Positions 54,113-63,396 are shown, counted from the stretch's first letter. The stretch is 64,000 bases of DNA from Lentzea albidocapillata subsp. violacea (GCF_900100275.1 NZ_FNET01000010.1:233577-297576), one strand, 5' to 3'. Notes: a model not told the origin generated them from the sequence alone. Translations and numbers: made by a program.

Positions 54113-54814
54113 TCAGACGGTGAAACCACCGTCTGCGTTGATGCTGGCGCCGGTGACGTACGCACCGGCCTCACCAGCCAGAGCCGCGACGACCGCGGCG
54201 ATCTCCGCCGGCTTTCCGTAGCGCCCCAACGCGGTCAGACCGCGGATCGTGTCCGCCATCGGCCCGTCCGCCGGGTTCATGTCGGTGTCGGTCGGGCCGG
54301 GATTCACGACGTTCGCCGTGATGCCCAGCGGACCCAGCTCACGCGCCAGGCCCTTCGTCATCCCGATCAGCGCGGTCTTGCTGGCCGAGTACAGGGCGAA
54401 GCCGGGAAACGGCGCGTACACGGCGACATTGCTGCCGATGCTGATGATTCGACCACCTTCACGCATGTGCCGTGCCGCCGCACGCGCCGCGAGGAACGGC
54501 GCGCGCACGTTCACGGCCATGGTGTGGTCGAACTCCTCCCGGCCGAGCTCCTCCAGCGGCCCGACCTGGAAGACCGCCGCGTTGTTCACAAGAATGTCGA
54601 GCCGTCCGAAGTGGACCGCGGTCTCCTCGACCGCGGCCACGACGGCGTCCGGGTCGGCACTGTCCGCCCGGATCGCGAAACCGTTGTCCGGCTTGGTGTT
54701 CTGGTACGTGACCGCGACACGTGCGCCCAGCGCCGTGAGCTTCTCGGCCACCGCGGCCCCGATGCCGCGGCTCCCGCCGGTGACGAGAGCCGCTTTCCCC
54801 TCAAGTGATCCCAT
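54113..54814 (-). CDS. Short-chain dehydrogenase/reductase
   Basis: 233 residues. [11 protein letters not shown] cofactor loop, NNAAVF, catalytic Ser-Tyr-Lys (SIGSNVAVYAPFPGFALYSASKTAL) and a C-terminal YVTGASINADGGFTV, a classical FabG-like SDR of NADP type. Substrate unknown. The last codons lie within a 9-bp stem terminator shared with the convergent P450 gene. Confidence 0.88.
   Translation of the reverse strand: MGSLEGKAALVTGGSRGIGAAVAEKLTALGARVAVTYQNTKPDNGFAIRADSADPDAVVAAVEETAVHFGRLDILVNNAAVFQVGPLEELGREEFDHTMAVNVRAPFLAARAAARHMREGGRIISIGSNVAVYAPFPGFALYSASKTALIGMTKGLARELGPLGITANVVNPGPTDTDMNPADGPMADTIRGLTALGRYGKPAEIAAVVAALAGEAGAYVTGASINADGGFTV
54114..54135. terminator. Bidirectional hairpin terminator between the P450 and SDR genes
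   Basis: CAGACGGTG-AAAC-CACCGTCTG, a perfect 9-bp stem with a four-base loop. It begins 8 bp after the P450 stop and overlaps the end of the convergent SDR gene. Confidence 0.75.
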
Positions 54815-54942
54815 GTCGATCAGCCTGCTGGAACCACGATCAGGATGCTGGCGGGATTCGGACCGTTATGCGGGCCCTCCGGCCGCACCACCAGGAACCA
54901 CCTCAAGCGCGACTCTCATCGAACCAGACTCCGATACAGACC

Positions 54943-56793
54943 CTAGTTGGCGCCTCGGGTGTACGCCCACGCGGTGCGGTTGAGGGAGTCCTCGATCCCG
55001 GTGAAGCCCTCGTTGGGGTTGAGGACGTCCTCGTGGAAGTCGACGTCGATGTCGTCCGCCGTGCCGCCGATGCCGTCCGGGCCCACGCCGAACATGCCCT
55101 TCGGGTTGCCGCCCTGGTCCATGATGGCGTCGAGCGCGTTGAACTGGTCCTGGTGCCAGCTGCCCGACATGTGCCCGGCCTCGTGCGCGGTGATGTTGCC
55201 GATCGCCCGGCCGATGAACGCGATCTTGTCGCTGGCCGGCGTGATGTAGCCGTTCAGTGAGGTGCGTGTCTGGGCGGCCGGCGCGCTGAGGATGTCCAGC
55301 AGCACCAGCGAGGTCTCCTCCTTGCCGAAGTTGCCCGCGTCGATCGACTGCGCGATGCCGACGGTCTGGATGCCGGACTCGGCGATCGAGCCACCGACCA
55401 CCACGCGGCTGACGTTCCGCTGGCCCCACGGGTCGGCGTGGTCACGGCTGTTGAGGATCCGTACGGCGAACCGCCTGTTGGTGCCCTTGGCGGCCAGGTC
55501 GTGCTCGATGTTCTCGCGCACGGTCGCGACCACACCGTCGATCACGGCGTTCTCGTCGGCGTCGGTGAGACCCCAGCCGGGCAGGAACTTCCGCAACGGC
55601 GAGAGGTCCTTGTTGCCCGCCGAGGGGTCCACGCCGAAGATCCGGGTGTTGACCCGCGCGCCGTCGAAGTCGAGGAAGATCGTCAGCACCTCGGGCCGCT
55701 GGTTGAGTTCCGAGCCGGGACGGTAGGCCTCGACCGTGACGTCGTAGCGGCCGTCACCGTTCTCGACGCCGACGGTGTAGCGGCCGTCCTTCGGCGCCAC
55801 GAAGTCCGCGACGGCGTTGCCACCGGCGGGCATCGGGGAGTTCTCGGCGTACAGGAAGCTGAAGTCCTGCGACGAACCGAAGACCTCGCGCCCGGCCGGA
55901 TCGTGGATGACCACCCTGGTCGCCTTGCCCGCCGCCGACGCGCCGAGCACGTCACCGGCCTTGAGGTCGACGGAGAAGTGGTCCCTGTCCGCAGCGCCGC
56001 CGCCGGTCGCGATGGTCAGGTCGTACGCACCTTCGGTGAGGACGCGCTTGCCGGTGCCGGGTTTCATCGGGTCGGCCGGGATCCCGCCGGGGCCGGCCGA
56101 CGCGACCATCACGTAGACGTCCTGCCCGGCGGCCACGGGAACCCGCAGCCTGCTGTCCGTGCTGCCCGCGAGGTTGTCGTGCTGGTCCAGGAGCTGCCCG
56201 GTCGCGTCGAACGCGGCGAGCAGGGTGTCCAGGTCGCCGGCCGGGGTGTCCGTCTCGACGATGACGATCCGACCCTCGGTGCCACCGGACAGCCGGTAGA
56301 AGTCGTGGTCACCGGTGCCGTCGCCGCCGCTGCCGTACGGGCCGTCACCGATCCTGCCGCTGGTGCGCACGGGCACACCGGGGTGACTCGCGAGCGGGAT
56401 GGCGTCGTTGGTCTCGGCGAACGGTGCCACCACGGGGATCGTGGGGTCGCCCGCGAGGTCACCGGTGAGCGTGAGCTTCGGGTTCTTGCCCCTGCCGGTC
56501 CCGAACCGAGCCACGTGCTCGGCCTTCGAGGGCACGTCGTTGGCGCCCTGCCCGGTCTCCTTCTCGGTGTACGCCAACGGCTGGCCCGCACTCTTCGCGG
56601 CCACCCGCGACTGCTTGCGCGACTCCCGGTTCCGCTGCACCGCCGCCCAGTCGACCGTCGCCTCCGCCGGCAGGAAGGCCAGCATCGGATCGGGTTGGAA
56701 GAGCGGTGCCGCGGGCTCGGCCGCCGACTGCCCGCCGGCGACCAGAGCCAGTGCCATACCTGCCGTGAGCACGCCAAACAGATGCTTTCGCAT
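54943..56793 (-). CDS. Secreted zinc metalloprotease-like protein
   Basis: 616 residues with a signal peptide (MRKHLFGVLTAGMALALVAGGQSAAEP). ATG 56793 has GGGGGAA 6 nt upstream. Residues 150-400 contain two pre-peptidase-like beta domains (GDHDFYRLSGGTEGRIVIVETDT, DRDHFSVDLKAGD). The C-terminal part has HEAGHMSGSWH (His537, Glu538, His541, His547), the metzincin-type HExxHxxGxxH site, and nearby a FLDFDGARVNTRIF strand. It is probably an extracellular peptidase. It carries no anchor and no near neighbours in the same operon. Confidence 0.85.
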   Translation of the reverse strand: MRKHLFGVLTAGMALALVAGGQSAAEPAAPLFQPDPMLAFLPAEATVDWAAVQRNRESRKQSRVAAKSAGQPLAYTEKETGQGANDVPSKAEHVARFGTGRGKNPKLTLTGDLAGDPTIPVVAPFAETNDAIPLASHPGVPVRTSGRIGDGPYGSGGDGTGDHDFYRLSGGTEGRIVIVETDTPAGDLDTLLAAFDATGQLLDQHDNLAGSTDSRLRVPVAAGQDVYVMVASAGPGGIPADPMKPGTGKRVLTEGAYDLTIATGGGAADRDHFSVDLKAGDVLGASAAGKATRVVIHDPAGREVFGSSQDFSFLYAENSPMPAGGNAVADFVAPKDGRYTVGVENGDGRYDVTVEAYRPGSELNQRPEVLTIFLDFDGARVNTRIFGVDPSAGNKDLSPLRKFLPGWGLTDADENAVIDGVVATVRENIEHDLAAKGTNRRFAVRILNSRDHADPWGQRNVSRVVVGGSIAESGIQTVGIAQSIDAGNFGKEETSLVLLDILSAPAAQTRTSLNGYITPASDKIAFIGRAIGNITAHEAGHMSGSWHQDQFNALDAIMDQGGNPKGMFGVGPDGIGGTADDIDVDFHEDVLNPNEGFTGIEDSLNRTAWAYTRGAN

Positions 56794-56893
56794 GTCCAGT
56801 TCCCCCAATTCGGTCCTTCACCGAGGAAACCAGCGTCGTGCGCGCGGGACGGGCGTTTTGGTCAGCCTTTGTCCACTTCAGGACATCCGTGGA

Positions 56894-57877
56894 TCAGACC
56901 GTGGCCTTGCGCAACGGCTGCGCGACCTCGTGCAGGTGCTGCAGCACGTACCCGTAGGAACGGAACAGGCCGCACTGGGCGTAGGAGATCCCGTGCTGCT
57001 CGCAGAACTTGTGCACGATCGCCTGCGCGTGCTTCAGGTTCGGCCGGGGCATGCTGGGGAACAGGTGGTGCTCGATCTGGTAGTTCAACCCGCCGAGCAG
57101 GATGTCCACGAACCAGCCGCCCCGGATGTTGCGCGAGGTCAGCACCTGCTTGCGCAGGAAGTCGAGCGAGTGTCCCGCCGACAGCACCGGCATGCCCTTG
57201 TGGTTGGGGGCGAACGAACATCCCATGTAGAAGCCCCACAGAGCCTGGTGCACCAGGATGAACGTGACCGCGTACACGGGGGAGAGGACCCAGAACACGA
57301 CCGCGAGGTACACCACGACGTTCGCGATCATCACGGTCCGCTCGCGGCCCGAGTACCGGATCGAGTGCCAGTGCAGCGCGAAGCCTTCCAGCAACAGCAG
57401 CGGGAAGAACAACACCGCCTGGCGCGAGGCGATCCACCGCAGTGGTCCGCGCTTGGCCGCGCCCTGTCGTTGCGTGAACGCCAGCACCGAGATGTCGACG
57501 TCCGGGTCCTCGTCCTCGTGGTTCGGGTTGGCGTGGTGGCGGCTGTGCTTGCCCACCCACCACTCGTAGCTGACGCCGACCAGTCCGCTGTGGGCGTAGC
57601 CAGTGATCTCGTTCCACTTCTTCGACGCGAAGATCTGCTTGTGGCCCGCGTCGTGCCCGATGAAAGCCAGCTGCGTGGACATCACGGCCAGCACGACCGC
57701 CACCGCGAGCTGCCACCACGAGTCGCCCAGGAGCGCGAACGCCACCCAGGCCGCCGCGTAGACCAGGAGGTTCACGCCGATCCGGGTGAAGTAGTAACCG
57801 CGCCGCCGAGCAAGCAGGCCAGCCTGCTTGATCTCGGTGGACAACTGAGCGAAGTCGCTCGCCTGCCGGAGTGCCAT
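56894..57877 (-). CDS. Membrane fatty acid desaturase (DesA3-like)
   Basis: 327 residues. Three His boxes HDAGH, HSRHH and QIEHH and two pairs of membrane helices are in place. The QxxHH third box is typical of acyl-CoA or front-end desaturases such as mycobacterial DesA3. The ATG at 57877 fits the family start better than the TTG at 57937. It acts on acyl-CoA or lipid in the cytoplasmic membrane with a reductase partner not found here. Not obviously linked to the PKS. Confidence 0.88.
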   Translation of the reverse strand: MALRQASDFAQLSTEIKQAGLLARRRGYYFTRIGVNLLVYAAAWVAFALLGDSWWQLAVAVVLAVMSTQLAFIGHDAGHKQIFASKKWNEITGYAHSGLVGVSYEWWVGKHSRHHANPNHEDEDPDVDISVLAFTQRQGAAKRGPLRWIASRQAVLFFPLLLLEGFALHWHSIRYSGRERTVMIANVVVYLAVVFWVLSPVYAVTFILVHQALWGFYMGCSFAPNHKGMPVLSAGHSLDFLRKQVLTSRNIRGGWFVDILLGGLNYQIEHHLFPSMPRPNLKHAQAIVHKFCEQHGISYAQCGLFRSYGYVLQHLHEVAQPLRKATV

Positions 57878-57983
57878 TTCCGCAGAATGCCTGATCGCGG
57901 CTACGAAGTCATGCACGGCCCATGAAGTCGTTACCAATCACACCGGTCATACTGGCGTCGGCAGAGAGGACCGTCGCGCTGGT

Positions 57984-58706
57984 TCACCCGACCGGCATCG
58001 CCATCACCACCGGTGTGGTCGGCTGCTCCGAACCTCCCGACGGCTCCACGGTCAGTGCGATCTCCTGCGTTCCGGTGAGCCCGCTGACGACGACCGGTGA
58101 GGACCGCGAGTCGAGCAGCCCGGCCGGGTGCGGGTCGCCGTCGGCGCCGATCCGCCAGAGCTGGTAGGTGTGCCCGTCGGGTGCCTGCGGCAGGTCCCTG
58201 GCGAGGAACAGCGCCTCGTCGCGGCTGGCCGACACGACGGCGGTGCCGGTCGCGCCGTTCGCTGCCCTGCCGTTGATCAGCTTGGCGTCCGGCGTGGACA
58301 GGAAGTCGGAGAACCGGCTGTACTCGCTGGAGAGCTGCGCCAGCTGCCGTTCCTGATCGGACTGTGAGTACTGCACCGTCACGAACACCGCGGCGACTAG
58401 GCAGGCGGCCGCGAGCAGCCCTCCCGCCCAGCGCTTGCGGCGCGGGTCCGGCACGCGTGCCGTGTGCGGGGACAGCTGGCGGGTCTCGGCCGCCGCCGCG
58501 AGCACACGGGCGCGGAGCTGGGGCGGTGGCGGTGACTCGACCGCGACGCCCAGCCGTGCGGCCGTGGCCGCGAGTTCGGTGACCTCGATCGCGCAGCTCT
58601 GGCACCGGGTCAGGTGCGCCACGAAGGCGGCTCGTTCGATGTCCGACAGCGCGTTGACGGCGTAGGCGCCGGTGAGCGTGTGCAGATCAGCGGATGCGGT
58701 CCTCAT
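57984..58706 (-). CDS. rskA: Anti-sigma-K factor RskA
   Basis: 240 residues. N-terminal zinc anti-sigma domain with HLTRCQSC (His31, Cys35, Cys38), one membrane helix (about 94-112) and an extracytoplasmic RskA domain with DGHTYQLWRIGADG and EIALTVEPSGGSEQPTTPVVMAMPVG. It holds SigK at the membrane until released by proteolysis. ATGA overlap with the sigK gene. Confidence 0.92.
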   Translation of the reverse strand: MRTASADLHTLTGAYAVNALSDIERAAFVAHLTRCQSCAIEVTELAATAARLGVAVESPPPPQLRARVLAAAAETRQLSPHTARVPDPRRKRWAGGLLAAACLVAAVFVTVQYSQSDQERQLAQLSSEYSRFSDFLSTPDAKLINGRAANGATGTAVVSASRDEALFLARDLPQAPDGHTYQLWRIGADGDPHPAGLLDSRSSPVVVSGLTGTQEIALTVEPSGGSEQPTTPVVMAMPVG

Positions 58707-59302
58707 CCGGTCACCCCCATGCAGTCCCGCAGTCGGATCAGGCCGTCGCGCATCCGGGTCTTGACCGTGCCGAGCGGAATGCCCAGCAGGCTCGAGACCT
58801 CGGGATAGGAATAGCCCTGGTAGTAGGCGAGCAGGACGGACTCGCGCTGCAGGTCGGTCAGGAAGCTCAGGCAGCGGCGCACCTGACGTTGCTCGAGCCG
58901 TCCTTCGACCTGCTCGCTCACCTCGTCGAACGGCCTGGCCGGGTCGAGACGGGCCGCGCGGTCCTCACGATGCGTGGCGGCCTGGGCGGACCGGACGCGG
59001 TCGACGGCCCGGCGGTGCGTCAGCGTGAGGATCCAGGTGGTGGCGCTGCCCCGGGCGGGGTCGAACCTGGTCGCGGTCCGCCACACTTCGAGCATCACCT
59101 CCTGGAACACCTCCTCCGACTGCGCCTGGTCCCGCAGGACGCGCCTGATCAGCCCGAACACCGCGCCGGTGACGACGTCGTAGAGCCGTTCGAACGCGGC
59201 CTCGTCGCCCCGTGCGACCAGCGCGAGCAGGTCGTCGGCGGTCGGGCCGACGTCATGAGGGGTGCTCCGCAGGCTTTGCAGTGCCCGCTCACGCTCTGGC
59301 AT
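58703..59302 (-). CDS. sigK: ECF RNA polymerase sigma factor SigK
   Basis: 199 residues: sigma-2 (FERLYDVVTGAVFGLIRRVLRDQAQSEEVFQEVMLEVWR) and sigma-4 (RRCLSFLTDLQRESVLLAYYQGYSYPEVSSLLGIPLGTVKTRMRDGLIRLRDCM). Partnered with RskA downstream and with a fasciclin gene divergently upstream, the arrangement known for mycobacterial SigK. A SigK-like promoter (CGATCC at 59363-59358, 15-bp spacer, GCGAAC at 59342-59337) lies in front of it, so it is probably autoregulated. Confidence 0.92.
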   Translation of the reverse strand: MPERERALQSLRSTPHDVGPTADDLLALVARGDEAAFERLYDVVTGAVFGLIRRVLRDQAQSEEVFQEVMLEVWRTATRFDPARGSATTWILTLTHRRAVDRVRSAQAATHREDRAARLDPARPFDEVSEQVEGRLEQRQVRRCLSFLTDLQRESVLLAYYQGYSYPEVSSLLGIPLGTVKTRMRDGLIRLRDCMGVTG

Positions 59303-59418
59303 CCCAGGTCCTCTCCTCTGCGGTCGTCCTCCTGTTGTTCGCAGCAGGGCCGCAGATGGATCGGTTCGGAATGCGTCATCACCTCGGGGCACGGCTGGTA
59401 ACGGGTTCATAACCGCAC

Positions 59419-59445
59419 CCATCCGCTTCCCGAGGGGCGGCGAAT
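59419..59445 (+). promoter_or_regulatory. SigK-like promoter of the fasciclin gene
   Basis: CCATCC (59419-59424), 15-bp spacer, GCGAAT (59440-59445), close to the mycobacterial SigK consensus CCATCC/CCGAAT. The same arrangement is found before sigK (minus strand, 59337-59363) and before the molybdoenzyme gene (60238-60264). Confidence 0.65.
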
Positions 59446-59488
59446 CACGGGTAGCAACTGCTCGATCACCCCTTGGAGATGTCCCGTC

Positions 59489-60139
59489 ATGAACAAGACC
59501 GTCCGCAACACCGTCCTGGCCATCGGCACCGCCTCGCTCGCCCTGTTCGGCGCGGCGTGCGGCTCGGGTGACACGGCCGGCAGCGGTACTTCCAGCGTCG
59601 CGCCCACCACGACCACCACCCAGTCCTCGGCTGCGATGGCCGACCCGGCCAAGGACCTCGTCGGCCCCGGTTGTGCCGACTACGCCAAGCAGGTTCCGTC
59701 CGGTGCCGGTTCGGTGTCGGGCATGGCCGCTGACCCGGTCGCCGTGGCGGCGAGCAACAACCCGCTGCTCACCACGCTCGTCAGCGCGGTGTCCGGCAAG
59801 CTGAACCCGAAGGTGAACCTGGTCTCGACGCTGAACGGCGCTGAGTTCACGGTGTTCGCGCCGGTCGACTCGGCGTTCGCGAAGATCGACGCGGCGACGA
59901 TCGAGAAGCTCAAGACCGACGACGCGCTGCTGACCAAGATCCTCACGTACCACGTCGTGCCCGGCCAGATCTCGCCCGACAAGATCGCCGGTGACCAGAA
60001 GACCGTGCAGACCGGCACCGTGAAGGTCACCGGTTCGGGCAACGCGATCAAGGTCAACGACGCCAACGTCATCTGTGGTGGCGTGAAGACCGCCAACGCC
60101 ACCGTGTACCTCATCGACTCGGTCCTGATGCCTGCCTGA
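59489..60139 (+). CDS. Fasciclin-domain lipoprotein (MPT83/MPT70-like)
   Basis: 216 residues. Signal peptide with lipobox LFGAAC (Cys24), a Thr/Ser-rich spacer, and a FAS1 domain ([41 protein letters not shown] ... [10 protein letters not shown] ... [10 protein letters not shown]). Surface-anchored, as are MPT83/MPT70, which are SigK targets in mycobacteria. ATG 59489 with GGAGATGTCCCGTC upstream. A strong hairpin terminator follows. Confidence 0.92.
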   Translation: MNKTVRNTVLAIGTASLALFGAACGSGDTAGSGTSSVAPTTTTTQSSAAMADPAKDLVGPGCADYAKQVPSGAGSVSGMAADPVAVAASNNPLLTTLVSAVSGKLNPKVNLVSTLNGAEFTVFAPVDSAFAKIDAATIEKLKTDDALLTKILTYHVVPGQISPDKIAGDQKTVQTGTVKVTGSGNAIKVNDANVICGGVKTANATVYLIDSVLMPA

Positions 60140-60155
60140 CATCACCCGCGTGACA

Positions 60156-60190
60156 ACTGGGCACTCACGTCTCGGACGTGAGTGCCCAGT
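60156..60190 (+). terminator. Strong hairpin terminator after the fasciclin gene
   Basis: ACTGGGCACTCACGTC and its exact complement form a 16-bp perfect stem with a 3-nt loop (TCG), starting 17 bp after the stop codon. Confidence 0.9.
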
Positions 60191-60237
60191 GCTGTGCGCC
60201 GGTCCACTGTGGATTCGGCAGAACCTCGTGCGTGAGC

Positions 60238-60264
60238 CAATCCACTCGGCGGACTGCTCCGAAC
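60238..60264 (+). promoter_or_regulatory. SigK-like promoter of the molybdoenzyme gene
   Basis: CAATCC (60238-60243), 15-bp spacer, CCGAAC (60259-60264). The -10 and following bases (CGAACAACAG) are identical to those before sigK. The GTG 60272 is 7 nt downstream, so the message is probably leaderless or nearly so. Confidence 0.6.
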
Positions 60265-60271
60265 AACAGAT

Positions 60272-61774
60272 GTGAAGGCAACACGATCCGTCCTCATCGG
60301 CCTTGTGTCGGTGGCCATGGCGTTGGCGGCAGGGCATCTCGTCGCAGGGCTGGTGAGTCCACTGGCCTCGCCGTTCCTCGCCGTCGGAAACACCGCGATC
60401 GACCTGACACCCCATCCGGTCAAGGACTTCGCGATCCGCACGTTCGGCGAGAACGACAAGCTGGTGCTGCTCGGCAGCATGGCGGTCGTGCTCGCGGGCC
60501 TCGGCGTGGTGGCGGGACTGTTGTCGCGCCGCAGTCCGTGGCCCGGCACCGTCCTCGCCGCGCTGCTCGGCCTCCTCGGCATCGCCGCGGTGCTGGCCAG
60601 GCCGACGACGACCGGGTGGTCGGTACTCGCCCCGCTGGCGAGCCTCGTGGCCGGTGTCGTCGCTTTCCGCTGGCTGTGGTCCCAGGCGGTGCCCGCGGTC
60701 GTGCCGGAGCGGCGCAGGTTCCTGCTGACGACCGCGGCGATCGCGGTCGGTGCCGGAGTCTCCGCGCTCGGCGGTCAGCTGCTCGCCGGCCGGGTGGACG
60801 TCGAGGCCTCCCGGCGTGCGATCAAGCTACGGCCCAGGGAGACCGCGCCGGAGATCCCGTTCGACGCCGACTTCGCCCGTGAGGGCACACCGCCGTTCCT
60901 GACGCCGAACGAGAAGTTCTACCGCGTCGACACCGCGCTCACCGTGCCTCGCCTGCGCGCCGAGGACTGGCGCATGCGCGTGCACGGCATGGTGGACAAC
61001 GAAATGGTGCTCACCTACGACGACCTGCTGCGGCGTCCGCTGGTGGAGAAGACGATCACGCTGGTGTGCGTGTCCAACGAGGTCGGCGGCCCGTACATCT
61101 CCACGTCGAACTTCATCGGCGTCTCCCTGCCCGACCTGCTGCGCGAAGCGGGTGTGCGTCCCGGTGCCGACCAGCTCGCGACGACCAGCGTCGACGGCTG
61201 GACGTGCGGCACCCCGGTCGACAAGATCATGGCGCCGGGCTCGAACGCGATGCTGGCGCTGGGGATGAACGGCGAACCGTTGCCGATCGAGCGCGGCTTC
61301 CCGGTCCGCATGGTCGTACCGGGCCTCTACGGCTACGTGTCGGCGACGAAGTGGCTGGTGGACGCCGAACTCACCACCTTCGACACGTTCGACCCGTACT
61401 GGGCGCAGCGAGGTTGGGGGAAGAAGGCCCCGGTCAAGGTGATGTCGAGGGTGGACCGGCCGAAGTCCTTCGAGAGGGTGCCGGCGGGCAGGTTCGTCGC
61501 GGCGGGCATCGCCTGGGCCCAGCACATCGGCATCGACCGCGTCGAGGTCCGGGTCGACGGAGGGCCCTGGCAGGATGCGACGCTGAGCCGGGAGGTCAAC
61601 GTCGACACGTGGCGGATGTGGCGCATCGAGCTGGACCTCAAGGAAGGCAACCACACCGTGGAATGCCGCGCCACCGACCGGAAGGGCACCACCCAGACCA
61701 GCGAGCGCGCCGCCCCGATCCCGGACGGCGCGACCGGCTGGCACTCGATGGTGTTCACCTCGGTGGCGGGTTAG
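60272..61774 (+). CDS. Membrane molybdopterin-dependent oxidoreductase (sulfite oxidase fold)
   Basis: 500 residues. Four to five membrane helices in the first 150 residues, then a Tat-like RRRFLLTTAAIAVGAG segment, then the sulfite-oxidase Moco domain (TPNEKFYRVDTALTVPRL, WRMRVHGMVDNEMVLTYDDL, LVCVSNEVGG with the Mo-ligand Cys, GFPVRMVVPGLYGY) and a C-terminal Ig-like dimerisation domain (IDRVEVRVDGGPWQDATL). Acts outside the membrane. Its SigK-like promoter and position tie it to the sigK-fasciclin group. Confidence 0.9.
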   Translation: MKATRSVLIGLVSVAMALAAGHLVAGLVSPLASPFLAVGNTAIDLTPHPVKDFAIRTFGENDKLVLLGSMAVVLAGLGVVAGLLSRRSPWPGTVLAALLGLLGIAAVLARPTTTGWSVLAPLASLVAGVVAFRWLWSQAVPAVVPERRRFLLTTAAIAVGAGVSALGGQLLAGRVDVEASRRAIKLRPRETAPEIPFDADFAREGTPPFLTPNEKFYRVDTALTVPRLRAEDWRMRVHGMVDNEMVLTYDDLLRRPLVEKTITLVCVSNEVGGPYISTSNFIGVSLPDLLREAGVRPGADQLATTSVDGWTCGTPVDKIMAPGSNAMLALGMNGEPLPIERGFPVRMVVPGLYGYVSATKWLVDAELTTFDTFDPYWAQRGWGKKAPVKVMSRVDRPKSFERVPAGRFVAAGIAWAQHIGIDRVEVRVDGGPWQDATLSREVNVDTWRMWRIELDLKEGNHTVECRATDRKGTTQTSERAAPIPDGATGWHSMVFTSVAG

Positions 61775-61779
61775 GCGTC

Positions 61780-62235
61780 CTAGGCGGCACGTTCGCGCAG
61801 GACCTCGAGAGCGAGGTCCGCGTGAGCGTTGAACTTCAGCTCCCCCTTGATGACAGCGAGGATCTCGCGGCCGGTACCGATGACGAAGGTCCGCCGCTTC
61901 GCGTGCAGAGGGCTGAAGCGCCGCCAGGCGCCGAACTGCCTCGCGACCGCACCGTCCACATCGGACAGGAGTGGGTAGTCGAAGCCGTGCGCGGTGGAGA
62001 ACCGGTGCTGCGCTCCCACCGCGTCCGGGCTGATCCCGATCCGGTGCGCGCCGACCTCGCCGAACTCCTCGGCCAGGTCGCGGAAGTGGCAGCTCTCCGT
62101 GGTGCAGCCGCCGGACATCGCGGCCGGGTAGAAGAACAGCACGACCGGGCCGGAGGCCAGGAAGCTCGACAGCGTACGGGGTGTGCCGGTGTCGTCGGGC
62201 AGCGTGAAGTCTGGGGCGATGTCTCCTTGTTTCAT
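61780..62235 (-). CDS. Peroxiredoxin (BCP/AhpC-TSA family)
   Basis: 151 residues from ATG 62235. FFYPAAMSGGCTTESC holds peroxidatic Cys44 and a nearby Cys49 as in BCP-type atypical 2-Cys enzymes; LSDVDGAVARQFGAW and RTFVIGTGREI follow. Reduces hydrogen peroxide and organic peroxides in the cytosol. It converges on the molybdoenzyme gene with 5 bp between. Confidence 0.9.
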   Translation of the reverse strand: MKQGDIAPDFTLPDDTGTPRTLSSFLASGPVVLFFYPAAMSGGCTTESCHFRDLAEEFGEVGAHRIGISPDAVGAQHRFSTAHGFDYPLLSDVDGAVARQFGAWRRFSPLHAKRRTFVIGTGREILAVIKGELKFNAHADLALEVLRERAA

Positions 62236-62677
62236 GGTGGGTCTTCGTGTTCGCGAACGGCATGGATTGGTGTGCCGACTCACGTTTGGCACCGGTGGAT
62301 CCGCTGAACTCGGTCCTTGGTCACTCCATCAGGTGGATCGGGCGGTGTAGCCGATCCGGAACCATCCCGTCGCACGGATGTAGAGAGCGCGGATCCGCCA
62401 GATGCGGTTCAGCCGGCTCGGGACGGCGCCACGCACGTCCCTGTGCGTCCACGATTGGATCCGGGCGCACAGGGACGCGGCCGTTCCTGTGCTCACTGTG
62501 TGTCAACATGCGGTCCGTGATCTTGTGTCGCAAAGTAGTCATGAATTGATGTTTTGAATTAGTTTGTGTCTTTGAGCTGCGACAACCAAATCTCTTCCAC
62601 TTTCGAGTGAACCAGTGTCCGTGGGGTGTCGAATACCCAGACGTACAGGTGCTGATTCGTCGAAAGGGGGTGATTAC
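62236..62677. other. 442-bp gene-free region with a hairpin (62436-62477)
   Basis: Divergent intergenic region between the peroxiredoxin and the secreted-protein gene. CGTCCCTGTGCG (62436-62447) and its exact complement (62466-62477) form a 12-bp stem with an 18-nt loop. The 62520-62600 stretch is markedly less GC-rich than its surroundings. A 35-codon minus-strand frame (62329-62436) is possible but weak. No other element was recognised. Confidence 0.6.
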
Positions 62678-63337
62678 ATGAAGTCGACATGCTCCACAAC
62701 ACTGCGGCGGACACTCGGTGTGGCCGGGTTCCTGATCGGATTCGGCCTCCTGTCCGCCGGAGTGGCGAGTGCCGACGAGGGTGACCCGCCCGGCCTGCTG
62801 GACGGGGTCGTCACTCTCGTCGCTCCCGTGACCGAACCGGTGCTGGCGCCGACCGTGGATACCGCCGTGCACGCCCTGAGTCCGGTGTTGGAGCCACTCC
62901 AACCCGTGACGGCGCCGGTGCTCGCCCCCGTGGCGCGCACGGTCCCGGTGGTGCCGCGGGTCGTGGAACCGCCGGTGGTACAGCCGCCTGACCAGGCGGA
63001 AGTTCCGCCTCCGGTCGCCGCGCAGCCCGTGCCGGAGATCAACACCGCAGCGCTGTCCGACCGAGTCGCGCCGGCAACCACACCGCGGCAGCAACAGATG
63101 TACGCACCTGACGTGGCGCCGCCCATCGAAGCGCCCTCCCAGCCGTCACCTGACGTGCCGTTGGCTCTACCCGGCACAACAGGATCGGCGTCGTCGAGTG
63201 GATCGACGGGTCTCGTGCTCTCGGACCTCCCGGCAGAATCGGGAGTTCGTCCGAGCAGCGAGTCGCTCGTGGTGGTCACGGATCACCAGGTCCACGGGTC
63301 GTGGTGCTACTACTACGGCCGCAATCATCCCAGTTGA
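62678..63337 (+). CDS. Secreted Pro/Val-rich protein, unknown function
   Basis: 219 residues from ATG 62678 (AAAGGGGGTGA upstream). Signal peptide (TLRRTLGVAGFLIGFGLLSAGVASADE), then imperfect repeats of P-V-L-x-P-V/T-x-P (residues 45-100) and a Pro/Gln-rich middle, ending in HGSWCYYYGRNHPS. No catalytic motif. A cell-wall or surface protein is likely; the next gene also encodes a secreted repeat protein with a similar signal peptide (GVASAD / AMASAD). Confidence 0.75.
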   Translation: MKSTCSTTLRRTLGVAGFLIGFGLLSAGVASADEGDPPGLLDGVVTLVAPVTEPVLAPTVDTAVHALSPVLEPLQPVTAPVLAPVARTVPVVPRVVEPPVVQPPDQAEVPPPVAAQPVPEINTAALSDRVAPATTPRQQQMYAPDVAPPIEAPSQPSPDVPLALPGTTGSASSSGSTGLVLSDLPAESGVRPSSESLVVVTDHQVHGSWCYYYGRNHPS

Positions 63338-63396
63338 CCACTCCTGCCAACCAAGCCGACCAGATCACCAAGCTTGATTGACAGGAAGGTTCGACA

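Noticed and set aside
54943..57261. Plus-strand open frame 55438-57261 as a gene
   Set aside because: It is antisense to the metalloprotease and desaturase, whose HExxH and His boxes are clear; the plus frame has no recognisable domain.
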